64,000 nt of DNA from Otatea glauca (lineage: Eukaryota > Streptophyta > Magnoliopsida > Poales > Poaceae): contig CM070717.1 of the NCBI GenBank assembly GCA_036346275.1, positions 8,119,178 through 8,183,177 on the forward strand, read 5' to 3'. Position numbers and translations under genes: made by a program. The notes under the pieces are model-generated. The model was not told the origin of the DNA, searched no databases, and was given only the letters and a program-made list of their open reading frames with translations. Each line of letters starts with the position of its first letter. Within the stretch, counting starts at the first letter, position 1. This document shows, piece after piece, positions 12,017 to 25,040 of the stretch.

Positions 12017-15000
12017 TGAGACGACCCCCATTTTTACATAAATGCAAAAATGAAAATCTAATGTGCATTCCGTACTAGTCCCATGATCAGTAGCTAGTAC
12101 GCACATACACACCAATTGGAATCACAACCATACAATATATTATTAAGCGGAAGCTATTATACAAAGAAAATCTTACAACTCAGAGCATAAAGCAGCAAAA
12201 GAAGCAAAGTCTTGTAGTGTGCCCATCCAACCCGCAGGCAACTGAAAAGGTATAATCCCTAGAAAGATTCGGTGAAGAAAATCTCGCAACCTGCAACGAA
12301 AGAAATCTTCGAAGTTTCGCTAACTTATCCACCTAAAAACAACATATAAGCAAGGGTGAGTACTTTCGTACTCCGCAAGACTTTAGCAAAACCTATAATA
12401 TATGCAGGCCATTTCAAAGGAGGCTACTACAGTTAATTTGCATAAAGCAGAATTGATTGAAAAATCAAGTTATTTGTAAACGGAATTTGTAAGAGCAAGT
12501 TGACTGATATGAAATAAGTAAAGCATAAGTAATACTCACAACCCTTTGCGAGCATCGAGAAATCCAGATAATGAAATCCAACAATGTCGGCCCTTTAACA
12601 TTTAGAAAATACCAAAACCCATTTTTAGAAAATACCAAAACATTTAACTAGTGAAAGTTCACCAAGTTTCCCATGACCAAGGGACGACTAATCGATTAGA
12701 TTTATACTCTGCAGAGGTGTACAACTTTACCCACAAGTTATGACCTTTTCTTTTTGCCGCATGTTTCACGCACCTTTGGCGTGTGGCCAGAATGTTCATG
12801 ATGAAAACCTTTACATTATCTAAGTTAACTTTGCACCAACATCGGGACGTTGAACCCATGCTATGATGGAAGAACTCAGAGCATAGAAATGTTGGAACTT
12901 CGCATAGACATGGCGTACACCGTTATATTGGTAAGTGTTGTTCCCAACACCTCGATGAGGGCACTCCGTCGAGCAAACCTTGAAGGGAGAGCCCGTACTA
13001 CTTCGACCTACCAATATGCAAAGTTAAACTAGATAACTTAATTGGTTTAAGGTTGCCCCATCCCAACACTTGTGGTTGTACGGATTATCTTGGATCATAC
13101 AACACTATGTTCTGTCCTTAATCCGACACGGGCGATACTCCACCCTACACTACGTGCAAATCTCTCTACACATTCGGTTATTGCCAATAATCGCCCGCAT
13201 CAAAACCATAGTTTTATTTTGGGTTTTTAATCAAAATACCCATAACCAACAGTTTCATTTCCAACATTATCCATTTCCCAAGAAACAAACTTTGATCTGA
13301 TCATCTACTCATGGTTCTAAAGCATGGATAAAATGTAATCGCATATACCCATGATAACATTAAATAATGTCTATGCTTAATCTATGTTTATCAAAGTTCA
13401 CATGTCCATCCTTATCAAGAAGGTTTCATGAGACAACAGGTATAACTACCAGTACCACAACATACCGAATTTACAGAAAGTAAATGCATGCGTGAAACAT
13501 TTTAATAAACACAATGCAAATTAAATAATGGGATCAAGATGATCAAAGGAGGGTGCTTGCCTTGCTTATTTATTGCTTACGACACAGACGAGGCCACGGC
13601 TGACGGAGGCGATGACGGAGGAAGCGACATCGGATTCTACACGTTGATCAATCGGAAATATAGCAAACAACAAACTCTAATAAGAACAAAAGAAGATAGA
13701 CAGAACACCAAATAAAGGCTCAATGAAGAAGACATGAATATTTTAGGGTTTAAATTAAGATTTCAAGACATCACGATTTAGACAATTACACATTCACAAA
13801 GATAATGGCTTTTATGACGAACAAAACACGGTTTCTTCTATAGGTTATTTATTCTTGACTTACGAATTCAAGAGGCTAAAGTTATGAATTCTTGAATTTA
13901 TAACTTTGAATTATAGATGCTAAAATTATTTGGATTAATAGAAGTAAAACACAAATTAAAGGGTTATGCGAATAGCACTTAATTCCTTAAGTGATTTGCA
14001 TAAGAAGGGGTTTTGAATAAGCTATAACTGATAAGTTAGATTACTGATTATAAATTCATGGTTTAAAGAAGGTTCGGATGATACAGACATGTTTATTATA
14101 GAGTTCTACATTACTGCCAATTCACATAATAAAGCTCAGAAAACATAATACTTAGGGTTATTTAACTAACATGATTTATGTGGAAAGCATGATGAAATAT
14201 GGTTATTTCTTCGTAACAGGGTAGTCTATACTTTGGATAACAATCCTAAGCTGATTTCATAAATTTTTGGGTTTGGACGAGATATTATATTTATTGTTGA
14301 AAAAGCTTATATGGTATTATAAAGTTTACAACATGGAATCGGGCTGAAAATGCGTAGAGAACGATTATCACTTAGGGTTGTTGCACTAACAGATTTTAGA
14401 TGAAAAGCAAGCCATATATAAAATATTTTTCCAGAATATGGTAGTACATATCCCATATATCATTTCTAAACTAATCTTCATAATGTTAGCATTTAGACGA
14501 GATATTCTACGAGCTGTTGAAAATGCTTAAGTGTTTCTATTATTTAGGAAACATAACATTTAAGGTTATGTTGCTAGTTCATTTTATATGCAAACCATAG
14601 TAAAATGAAATACTTTCTTTAGAATACAGTAGCATGCACTTTATAGAGTATTTCTATGATATTTTCATAAATCTTTTCATTTGGACGAGATACTTTACAA
14701 GCTTCATAAATCTTTTCATTTGGATGAGACAATAAGGTTCAGTTTTCGATTTAAGTTTGCGACTACGCCTTATAAGATAATCTACCTATTTTTCAGGCAT
14801 AAACAAGGGATGACCCTATAATTGTTTTAAAACTAATTCCGTGATATTTGGCCTTAATCCGAGATGTTTTCCATATGAGAGATCATTAGGGCCTAATATG
14901 GACTTAGTTCAAATTTGCATAAACACAAGATATATTTGTACAACCAGCAAGGGTATTATTTTTTCAAGGTTACTAGAATTTAGTTTTGTCAAATTTGAAG

Positions 15001-17533
15001 TTAGTTTGTGAAAGTTATGACTATTTAGATTATACAAGTATTGAAACTATAACTATTTGAACATATGCTGCAACCATGGCAAAAACCAAATATCTCTGTG
15101 TATTTCAGATCCTTGTGACCTTAGGAATGTAACAAAATTAAGTTTGCCTATATTCAAGTTCATCTAGCTTATATTCTAACTATTTGATTTTCTATGCATA
15201 TATATACATTTTGCACTTGGGTTATTTCATATTTTTCAAGAGAACTCAAATCAAGTTTATCTTTTAGTCATCTTGGTAAATTCAGGTAGTATACTGTCAT
15301 ACCAGTATTTAGAAACAAATTTTTCTTTTTTTGGATTTCTTTTACATAAGCTATGTATATTTGAGTTTTTAGTGTATTGAATGTATCCTTTAATAGAAAG
15401 TAGCCCAAACGTAAATGAAATTTAAATATTTTTATATATTTGAACTTCTGGAAGCATAAGGATTCCATTAAAATTGGTTTCATTCGATTCTAAGTTTGTT
15501 TGGAGAATTTTTATACAAAGCATATCTTTAGGCCTTTTATTCAAATTTGAATTTCAAATTCACCCATTGATCATTTTCAAAATATTATTGCATATTCTGA
15601 AGGTACCTAATTTCACATGAATATAGAATTCATTTCACTAATTTTGGAGTTATAATGCAAAACATATGGCTAATTGAATTAACTCGGTTTCTGAAAATAA
15701 CCTAAAAATACAAAATGCGCTTTCTCTGCTGGAAAACGGCTTTTACCGATTGAACTGGCTCCATTTGCGCCACTGACGATTGGGGCCCGGGAGGCAGCGA
15801 GACAAGGCAGGGGAGCCGGCTAGGGCGTGGCGGCATGGCGTTACGACGGAGCTCCGACGAAAGCGAGGGCACAGTGAGCTTTAGTGCATCACCTCGCACC
15901 TGATGGTGAGGTCAATCACCTCTGGCGATGGCTGGAGGGGGCTACAACCATGGGCTCGGGGCGGCACTAATGGTGGCTTCGCTGGGAGCAGAAGGCGAGG
16001 GGAAGGGCTTCGAATCAGTAGCGAAATTAGCAACACGGAGTAACAAGGGTTCTATTTTTAGGGTTTACCGGGTGACAGAAGCTCCGAGGAGTCACGCCAC
16101 CGGTGGCCGATCGTGGAGAAGAAGGTGCATGCGGCGGCAGTGCTACGGGTGTTGTAAGCTAAAATTGGCAGGCTGGATGAGCTCAGGAGGTCACAGTGAA
16201 GCTCTAAGTCGTAGGAATTGAAGAAACCTTTACCGAAAGGTCAATCCTTGATGTTTTCCCCTTTCGTGTTTCTTGCGGCCGAATGAAGAAAAGCTTTGGC
16301 CTTTTGCTCTTGGTTCAGTGGATGACTAAAGGAATGGGAGAGGGCCTCAAGCGACGCAGCTGGGACGCTTATAGCCTAGGAAGGTCGGTCTCTCCAGTTT
16401 GTGGACGCTTGATCAGACTCGTGGCTCGATTCAGCGCTTGGCGATGAGATGGCGTGCGCTGTTGTTCTCCTCGGTGAGGTGGTGCGAGACTTAACTGCAA
16501 CGGCATGGTGCAGGAAAGCCAAGGATGAACGTGGCAGGACTAAGCAGGAGCGTCGAACCGATTCAGTGCACCGGGAGAGCTCAAGAGAAAGATCGGGAGT
16601 GAGAGAGGGAGCGAGCGACTTGGCTGAAGGAAGGAGAAGATAGGGGTTGACAAGCGGGACCAGGGACCACCGGACAGGGAGAGAGGGCTTCTCCGATGCT
16701 TCAGTGAACGTGGTCAGCACAGTTGCCGGGCCCACTTGTAAGGGATGGAAGACGAGATAAAAAGATGAGGTTTGGTTTAGACAGCTAGTACTTGCATTGA
16801 TTTGGCTATCTATTCAAGTTGAAAAATTGTGAAACTTTTTGAATGAGGTCTACTGGTAGTTTTTATCTCCTAGTAAAATTTTGGGACCAAAATATCCTAT
16901 AGTAAATTTATAAAAATTCTGACACTGTGCACTGCTCAGAATTTTGACTTCGGATTTTGATTTATTTAAGGGTGCAAATGTTACTATTTATTTTTAAAAC
17001 TTTTTTTTTCAATAGTTTGGTTTGGTTTAAGGATGTCTCTATAAAAATTTCAAGTCAAAATATTATGTAATTATTTTATGAAAATTCTGACATGATAATT
17101 TTTAGATTTTCAAATCCTCTATTTTTGAATTTTTAGAAGGTCTAAATTACATGATAAATTCCTAAAATTTTTACCAGTAGCAGCATCTTCACTGAGGGTG
17201 TTATGGTAATTTTTATGGCTCTAAAAAAGTGATAGAAGGTTTTCTAGTAATTTGACTTCTACTGTTTCTAGTCAAAAGTGTTGTCATTCATTTCATTTAT
17301 TTACTTTTCTGTGCATAAAATTTTTACTAGCTGACTTTACTGTTTTACCAGCATGGATAGGGTTCCATGGTAAATTTTCCAAAATTTTACTTTTACCTTT
17401 TTATCTTCTTACCATTTTCCATTCATTATTTGAAATCCAAATAAAAACCAATGATGTTAATAAAACTCAGAAATAATCATATTCAAATTCAAAATATTCA
17501 TTTTCATTCTATTAAAATTTTCGGGATGTTACA
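12017..17533 (-). mobile_element. Solo LTR, Tekay/Del-type, 5.5 kb
   Basis: On the minus strand it begins TGTAACATCCCG at 17533 and ends CGTCTCA at 12017. The perfect 5-bp target duplication ATATC flanks it (12012-12016 and 17534-17538). It has the GC-rich block (15720-16740) and AT-rich blocks seen in the other LTRs here. It shares a conserved GTAAAG...TGCAGAG plus stem-loop motif with the LTRs at 31450 and 59441 (here about 12669-12736). No gag or pol is present, so it is a solo LTR left by recombination between two LTRs. Its length suggests internal expansion, including tandem units at 14170-14760. Confidence 0.88.
14170..14760. repeat. Degenerate tandem units of about 200 bp inside the solo LTR
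   Basis: Three diverged copies traced by recurring AAGCATGATGAAAT-like starts, CATAAATNTTTNNATTTGGACGAGAT centres (14260, 14490, 14680) and GGTTNTTGCTA-like ends. No coding sequence is seen. Confidence 0.55.
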
Positions 17534-17730
17534 ATATCACTGCCGGTTTATATCTAAAACCGGTAGTGATATATCACTGCCGGATCTTCTATAAACCGGC
17601 AGTGATATTGGCATTTTCACTGCCGGTTTTACACCAGAACTGGCAGTGATATTTATTTTTCTGCCTGATATTATTTTCCCGCGCAATTCGAGCTTATCAC
17701 TGCCGGTTCTGCGCAGAACCGGCAGTGATA
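17534..17730. repeat. Left subterminal repeats of CACTA C, part 2
   Basis: Continuation of the array cut by the solo LTR: inverted pairs of TATCACTGCCGGTT and AACCGGCAGTGATA. Confidence 0.85.
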
Positions 17731-17760
17731 AATCCTTTATATATCTGGCCGTCCATTCCC
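17731..17760 (+). promoter_or_regulatory. TATA box of CACTA C transposase
   Basis: TTTATATATC at 17736-17745 directly follows the last subterminal repeat and precedes the transposase ATG by about 900 bases. The AT-rich interval 17830-18640 contains three or four copies of a roughly 120-bp unit with AAAATATATCCTAA and GATGGATATTTACATA, and looks like a leader intron. Confidence 0.5.
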
Positions 17761-18650
17761 CCGACCGATTGAGCATAACAGAGAGGCGTCTCGCTTCCAT
17801 TTACTGTGACGAATTGTGCTGAAAAATTGTATTAAAATTCATATCTATTTCTCTTCAAGGTTAGTAATTTGATCTACATTATATTTGTAGTTTGATTTTA
17901 CGTTATAGATTGCTTTAGATTTTGATAATTACAATTCTTATTCATTTCAGTGATTTAGTGGATTTTTAAATAGTGACAATGGCTAGATGAATTTTGCAAT
18001 AATGAAAATTGCAAGATACATTTATAAATCTAATTATTTAAAAATATATCATGTACTTTCAATTATATGTTTATTTGCAATTATTAAAGTAATTAAAAAA
18101 TTGCAACATTGATATGATCAATTATGAAAGTAATTAAAAAATTGCTACTTGGATATTTTTAATATAGTAAAAATATATCCTAATTATTTACAATTATTTT
18201 CAATTTTATAAATAATAAAAATTACAAGATGGATATTTACATAATGAAAAAAGGTTGATATATGCTCAAATTTTAAAATAATAAAAAATTGTTAGATGGA
18301 TATTTATATAATAAAAAAGGTTGATGTATTTTAATATAGTCAAAATATATCCTAAATATTTATAATTATTTATTATTTTTTAAATAATAAAAAATTGCAA
18401 GATGGATATTTACATAGTGAAAAAAGATTGATGCATTTTAATATAGTAAAAATATATCCTAACTATTTACAATTATTTTCTTTTTTTAAAATAATAAAAA
18501 ATTGCTAGATGGCTATTTACATAATGAAAAAAGGTTGATGTATTTTAATATAGTCAAAATTGCTACATGGATTTTTAAATCTTATCATTTAAAATTATAT
18601 TGTTATTTGCAATTATATGCTTATGTGATTTTTGTTTTAGTTAATTGTAG

Positions 18651-21559
18651 ATGGACCGAAGGTGGATGTATGATATGGACCGTTGCGGCGCAGAGTTCTT
18701 TAATGGTGTGACTTGTTTTGTAAACGCGGTTTCGGCGCACAAGTCGAAGAATCTGGCGGACTATATGTGTTGTCCATGCGTTGATTGTATGGTAAAGGAC
18801 TCCACAACACCATTGTAGCCGGGCTACAAGGAGGAGCAAAAAAATTGCATACCGTGCTTACACTACTGCAGTTGAAGGCAAGCAATGGTTGGTCCGATAA
18901 AACTTCACTGAGTTGTTATGTCTCTTGGGGGACTTGCTTCCAGAGGGTAACGTGTTGCCTACAACTATGTACCAGGCCAAGCAGGTTGTCTTCCTGTTGG
19001 GACTGGAAGTACAAAGAATACACGCATGTCCAAATGATTGCATGTTGTATCGCAATGAGTTTGTAGACTTGGATGCTTGTGCTGTTTGCAAAGCAAAGAG
19101 GTATAAGGGCAATGATGATGTCAAGGTGGAGCATAAGAAGAAGAGATACCCCCGTAAGGTGGTGTGGTATTTCCCTATAATCCCCCATTTGAAGCAATTG
19201 TTTGCGAACAAAAGGCATGACCAATTGCTACGATGGCACGCCGAAGAGCGTAAGAAGGATGGAATGCTTAGACACCTGCTGATTCTGTGCAATGGAGGAA
19301 CATCGACAAAAAATATAAGACGCACTTTGCATATGATGTGAGGAATATAAAGTTTGGGTTGGGTACGGATGGGATGAATCCTTTCGGCAACATGAGTAGT
19401 CGTCACAGTACTTGGCCGGTGACTCTATGTATCTACAACCTTCCTCCTTGGCTTTGTATGAAGCGGAAGTACATTATGATGCCATTACTGATCCAAGGGC
19501 CCAGGCAACCTAGCAACGATATCGATGTGTACCTCAAACCATTGGTTGAAGATCTTCTAATATTGTGGAACAATGGAGTACGGGTATGGGATGAGTACAA
19601 AAGAGAGAACTTTATCCTACCCTTGGTAACCTGTCAAGACAGACGACAAAAGGGTTCAATGGATGTGTCTAGTGCTTGGATGATACAACTAGCCGGTGGC
19701 AGAAGAACTGTTGGAAAATGGCTTACACGCGGTATCGTAGGTTCCTTTGCAAGGATCACCCATACCGCAATAATAATAGAGCTTTTGACGGGACAAAGGA
19801 GACTGCCTTAGCTCCGAATAATCGCACTAGGAAACAGATATTTGTGGTTGTAAAGGAACTTCATATTATTCACGGAAAGGGAGCCGTCAGTACATCTATC
19901 CCGAGTTCCCGTGATAAGGCTCCTTTGTGGAAAAAGGGATCAGTATTTTGGGTCCTACCTTATTGGCAACACTTCGAAGTTCGACACGTAATCGACGTCA
20001 TGCACAAAGAGAAGAACATGTGTGACAGCTTGCTTGGTATCTTACTGGATATACCTTGCAAAATAAAAGATACCCTCCACGCACGGATGAACCTTGAAGA
20101 TATGAAACTCAGGAAGGAGCTGCATCATGAAGACATGGATAAAAGTACCTTCCCGCAGCCTGCTACACTCTAAGCAAGAAAGAAATATTATCGTGTGCGA
20201 ATGCTTGCACGGAGTCAAAATTTCGTTTGGTTACTCTGCCAACAAAAAGGGACTAGTCTCAATGAAAGACTTAAAATTAATTGGCATGAAGTCTCACGAT
20301 TGCCACGTGATGATGACACAGATGCTTCCAATTGCAATTAGGGGTGTTCTGCCAGAGAAAGTTCGAACCCAATTATAAAGTTGTGTTCATTCTTTAACGC
20401 GATTTCACAGAAGGCCATCTATCCGTTAAAACTAGATAAGCTGTAGGAAGACGTTGTCCACACTCTGTGCAGGCTTGAGATGTGTTTTCCTCCATCTTTT
20501 TTTGATATTATAGTCCATCTCATTGTTCACATGATGAAAGAGATATGGATTCTTGGTCCCGTATTTCTACATCAGATGGACCCATTTGAGAGGTTCATAG
20601 GGGTTATAAAGAAATATGTTCGCAACCGACATCGGCCGAAAGGCTGCATTGCTTAAGGTTGGGGAACCGAGGAGGTCATTGAGTTCTGCGTCGATTATAT
20701 AGATCTCAAACCGATTGGTTTGCCTATATCTCGGCATGAGGGGAGGCTACATGGGAAAGGGACATTGGGTGAGAAATCACTCCGTACAACCAATCTAGCT
20801 TCATTCACACAAGCACATTTTGCAGTTTTGGGACAATCAGTTGTGGTGGCCCCGTATGTCAACATGCACAAGAGCATGCTATCCAGAACAAACCCAGGGA
20901 AGTCAGAGGGTTGGATCGTGAGAGAGCATAGAGATAACTTCGGCGATTGGTTGCGTAGGCACATGATGCATACGGAGACGGAGTGCGCTCAGTTGAAAGT
21001 GTTGGCTCAGGGACCGTCAACTACAATTCGAACATTCCAAGGATACGACATAAATGGTTTTACATTTTATACAAGAGCACAAGATAAAAAGAGCACGAAC
21101 CAAAACAGCGGTATCCGTATAGATGGCTATGACAGTAATGAAAATAGGCAAAGCTACTACGGATTCATAGAAGAGATTTGGGAGCTTGACTATGGACCTT
21201 TGAAAGTCTCTCTCTTTTGGTGCCAATGGGTCAGACTTCCAGGGAGCATGAACATCGATAAGTACGGTATCACTACCGTGGACCTCAAACTCATCGGATA
21301 CAGAGAAGAACCATTCGTACTTGGTAATTCTGTTACACAAATCTTCTTTGTAACTGACCCGGCTAACAAGGAACGCCACGTGGTTATTCAAGGAAAAAGA
21401 AGGATTGTCGGAGTTCAGAATGTTGTCGACGAGGAAGAATACAACCAATTCAATGAGCTTCCTCCTTTCGAAGAGGACGTTGACCTAAGTCTCATGGAAG
21501 AGAGTGAGGAAGCTACGTACATACACCGCGATCATAACAAAGGTCGAATCGTAGCTTAG
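18651..21559 (+). pseudogene. TNP2-type transposase of CACTA C
   Basis: The ATG at 18651 opens a Transpos_assoc region (MDRRWMYDMDRCGAEF, CCPCVDC) that is then shortened by a deletion near 18795. Transposase_21 follows (18960-20000) with ERIHACPNDC-like, GTDGMNPFGNMSSRHST, PPWLCMKRKYIMM and NDIDVYLKPL motifs, so both Asp-bearing motifs are kept. DUF4218-like sequence covers 20200-20700 and an intact DUF4216 part is open from 20720 to the stop at 21559 (GYDINGFTFYTRAQD, YYGFIEEIWELDYGPL, IFFVTD). Frameshifts or stops lie near 18800, 19290, 19700, 20170, 20380, 20440 and 20655. The gene matches the B transposase closely and belongs to the same family. Confidence 0.82.
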
Positions 21560-21676
21560 TTGTACAAATTAAAGATATGCTTTCCTTTGTACGAACGACA
21601 TGTTTATTTTCTCATGTGTAACAATTAATGTATTATATGAAGTAATGGATTTGACTGCATTTGTGTGAATTGTTAC

Positions 21677-21749
21677 AAGTCACACCATTAAAGAACTCTA
21701 TGCCACAACGGTCCGTGTCATACATCCACCTTCGGTCCATCTACATTTT
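21677..21749 (-). repeat. Inverted copy of the transposase start region
   Basis: About 70 bases that are the reverse complement, with few mismatches, of 18645-18716, the ATG and first codons of the C transposase. It lies 120 bases past the transposase stop. Element B lacks it at the equivalent place, so it is an insertion or rearrangement specific to C. Confidence 0.85.
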
Positions 21750-22017
21750 TGTGAAATTATTTATAGCATTTGTGTGAACTTTTGAAGCATTATTTGATAT
21801 CTAAAATATTAAAACAGTGAGCAATCTGGTTTTTTAGAATTTTAGAACTTAGTCAAAACTAGGGGAAAATATTTATTTAAAATACTATATATCCTGTAGT
21901 ATGCCTCCACAAATTTTCAGATAATTTGGTTCAAATTTGATAGGATTTCAAAAATCCCAAAGCCCTCAGCCTTTGAAATGAAATAAACTAAAAGTTTCAC
22001 TTAATTGGGCATACACC

Positions 22018-22350
22018 AGCTTATCACTGCCAGTTTCCCCAAAAAACCGGCGGTACTGTATATTATTTGTGTCGGTTTGTAGAATAAACCGGAAGTGATA
22101 AGTCATATCACTGCTAGTTCAACTTAACCCCGGAAGTGATACGAAGTATCACTACCGGGTTTTAGTAGAACCGGCAGTGATAAGGCCACTATCACTGTTG
22201 TCTCTCTTTAACCCTGGCAGTGATACTTTGTATTACTGCCAGGTTTTAGTAGAACCAGTAGTGATAAGGCCACTATCACTGTCGGCTCTCTTTATGACCC
22301 GACAGTGATATACTGTCACTGCTGGTTCTTGTGGGGACCCGGCAGTGATA
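22018..22350. repeat. Internal subterminal-type repeat array of CACTA C
   Basis: Inverted pairs of TATCACTGCCGGTT-like units (several diverged, such as TATCACTACCGGGTTTTAG), the same repeats as at the element ends but placed between the transposase and the second ORF remnant. Confidence 0.85.
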
Positions 22351-22740
22351 GTCGACCCCTATAAATATCACTGCGGTGCCCAACCCAAACCCTCTCCTGT
22401 CACTTGCATCTCCGTCACCTTCACCTCCGCGCCTTCGCCCGCATCGAGCCTCCCTGCCGCCACCTCGGGCCTCCCGCCGTTGCCGCATCCTCTCCACCAC
22501 CGCCTCGTCATCCCCGCAGTCGAGGCCATCGCATCCCTTCGTCCTCGTCGCCACCGTCGCATCCCCTCCCTACTCCGTCGCCGGCTCTGCCCCGTGGTCA
22601 CCGCCCCCAGGTTGCTGCCTCCTCTCGCCACTCTGCTGCCGGTGCTGCCTCCTCTCCCCACTCCGCCGCCAGCACCGGTGACCTCCCCGTTGTTCTGTGG
22701 CTCACCGAAGGTAGTTTTATGCCCTACCAGTATTAGCTCG
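22351..22740 (+). promoter_or_regulatory. Internal promoter and GC-rich leader, CACTA C
   Basis: TATA box CTATAAATA at 22359-22367 directly after the array, then a GC-rich leader to about 22740 coding only low-complexity Pro/Ser/Arg frames. The sequence after it (22740-23385) is AT-rich and intron-like with no gene seen. The second ORF body that follows in A, B and D is deleted here. Confidence 0.5.
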
Positions 22741-23385
22741 TCTTCCATATCAAGATTGACCTCTTGTGCAATGTGATTGATAAGGAGCATGAATTAAACA
22801 CTAAAGTGAATGTATTGTTAAATTTTGATTGTGTATATATATGTGCTGGTGTTTGAGGAGTGCTATTTTGGAAATTCATACATGTGTTTTTTTAAATGTG
22901 TGTGGTGTAAGTATTTGAAGTTCTGTACGTTCATGTTTAAGGCACACAAAACATGTTTTTGTTCTTCTGCATGATACTCTTAAAACCATTAGAATGGAAG
23001 TTGTTTACCAGTGTAATGTCTCTTAAATTGTTCAGGCTTAGTCCAATTGTAAGGAAAAACTTTGAGCAATTCAGTTAATATTTCAGTGTAGTGTCTCTTA
23101 AACCATTAACTTGTTATTTCATATTGCCAATGCTTCAAATTTAGTGTGTCCTGCAGTCAATTTTGCCTTTAGCTTAGCATGTGAATCTAGAAAAATAGGA
23201 GTTCATCAGTGAAAGCATCAAGAATATTTCTGTGTTGCTATTTCCATCAAAAGTTCAATACACATATTAATTAAATTTCATGTTAGTGTTGGTTGTGACT
23301 TATGACATCTAATTATTTTATTTTCCTAGCTTGATGATAATATTTACCAAGTGTGACTGAGTTGTACTCATAACTTTTTTATTCG

Positions 23386-23800
23386 TTGAGAAACAGATGC
23401 GGATTCAGAAATAAAATGTTTATATGTATGTGTAGATCTCCTGCGTATGTGTATATATCATGTTTATGTGTATATTTGTGTTCATGGTCAAATTATTCTG
23501 GAGCATGCAGATTCAAAAAAAAGATGTATATGTGTATGTGTCCTTCAAAGATGTATGTGTATATATCATGTGTATGTGTATGTGTATGTGTATATTTGTG
23601 TTCATGGTCAAATTATTCTGGAGCATGCAAATTCAAAAAAAAGATGTATATGTGTATGTGTCCTTCAAAGATGTATGTGTATATATCCTGTGTATGTGTA
23701 TGCGTATGTGTCCTTCAAAGATGTATGTGTATAAAGATAAAAAAAAATATATGTACATGTTGTTTAAAGATGTGTATGTGTCTTTCAAATATGTGTATTA
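23386..23800. repeat. TG-rich minisatellite with a 120-bp tandem unit
   Basis: Two near-identical 120-bp units (from 23471 and 23591, each with TATTTGTGTTCATGGTCAAA) embedded in (TATGTG)n-type sequence. The long open frames across it are artefacts of the repeat. Confidence 0.85.
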
Positions 23801-24272
23801 ATTTTATTTCTTTGAATTGATAAGTTCGGGGATTGTTATGTATTTGTCGTTGAATTGACAGAAGAGAAACTGACTTAGGTCGAACTGCTGCTGCCTCTAA
23901 GTTCAAGCCCTAATGATAATCCATATTAAGCCTTAATGATAATCTATATGAAAACAATCTCGAATAAGTGCAAAATATCACGGGACAAACTTTAAAACAC
24001 TCGTAGGGATATCCCCTACTTATGCCTGAAAATGGTTAGAATATCTAATACGGTGTAGCCGCAATCATAAAAAGAAAACTGGACCATAAACGTATTAGTA
24101 GCATGGTCATTTAAGCTTTTTGGGCAGCTTGTAAAATATCCATGTATGAGGTAGGACCCGGGAAACAATTTATGTGCATACTATGTATGTACAAATTTAC
24201 ACATTTATGCCTACTTTTTTTCCATTTAACATATATCATCATTAATTAACTTTCTCTTTTCTTCAATAACAG

Positions 24273-24389
24273 CGCTCCAAACTGAGAACCAATAAGTTAT
24301 TACTGACAGAAATTATAGCAATTCAAGAACAAATCGGCGGATTCATTCATGATGATGTCATCAATCCAAACGACGAGTTCCACGAGTAG
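24273..24389 (+). pseudogene. Last exon of the deleted second ORF of CACTA C
   Basis: After an AACAG acceptor, an open frame reads LLLTEIIAIQEQIGGFIHDD and ends at the TAG at 24387-24389 after NPNDEFHE. The same ending occurs at the 3' end of the B second ORF (near 51340), where it closes the Ulp1-like protein. The rest of the gene is missing between about 22740 and 24270. Confidence 0.65.
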
Positions 24390-24721
24390 CCTCATCGCCC
24401 TCATTCCTTCGATCTAGACCCGTGACATGCCTACTTCGACTCTTTCTAATGTAGCCGGTGCAAAATAAAAGTGAATGAAATGAGATGAGATGAGATGTAG
24501 TCGAACTACATTTGTAAACAAATCATTGTAAAAATAAAGTATTGTGATGCTTTAATATATTTGAATTATGATTTTAACGATGCTTTATATATATATATGG
24601 ATATATTTGAATTATGATTTGATCGATGCTTTATATACTATATATGGACACTGCATAAACAATTGTATAAAAATATATATATTGCACAAAAAATATGCAA
24701 TAAAAATATTTAGTGCACAGC

Positions 24722-25040
24722 TTGTCACTACCGGTTCTTGGAGAAAATCAGCAGTGATATGTACATATCACTGTCGGATTGTGGTATAACTTGGCAGTGA
24801 TAGTTCAATATCACTACCGGTTTTATGTATAACCTGTAGTGATAATTATCATCACTGCCGGATTTTGGTTTGACCCGGTAGAGATAGTTCAATATCACTG
24901 CCGGTTGTGGGTAGAACCGGCAATAACAATCCTCATCACTGCCGGTTCCTGAGCCGGCAGTGATAATCCCCGAGTATCAATGCCGACCAATCACTGCCAG
25001 CACCAATGATCGGCAGTGATGGCGTTTTGGAACCGGCAGT
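24722..25040. repeat. Right subterminal repeats of CACTA C
   Basis: Inverted pairs of TATCACTGCCGGTT-type units ending just before the terminal CTGTTCTGTAGTAGTG. They are the mirror image of 50735-51055 in element B. Confidence 0.88.

Noticed and set aside
22376..22790. Overlapping open frames on both strands in a GC-rich block (also 3005-3277, 31726-32474, 56035-56389, 28578-28868, 46802-47245)
   Set aside because: Low-complexity Pro/Arg/Ala/Ser frames open on several frames at once, in leaders or LTR GC-rich blocks. Length reflects GC content, not coding.
23386..23820. 144-codon frame rich in Cys, Met, Tyr and Val
   Set aside because: It is a translation of TATGTG-type tandem repeats; all three plus frames are open.
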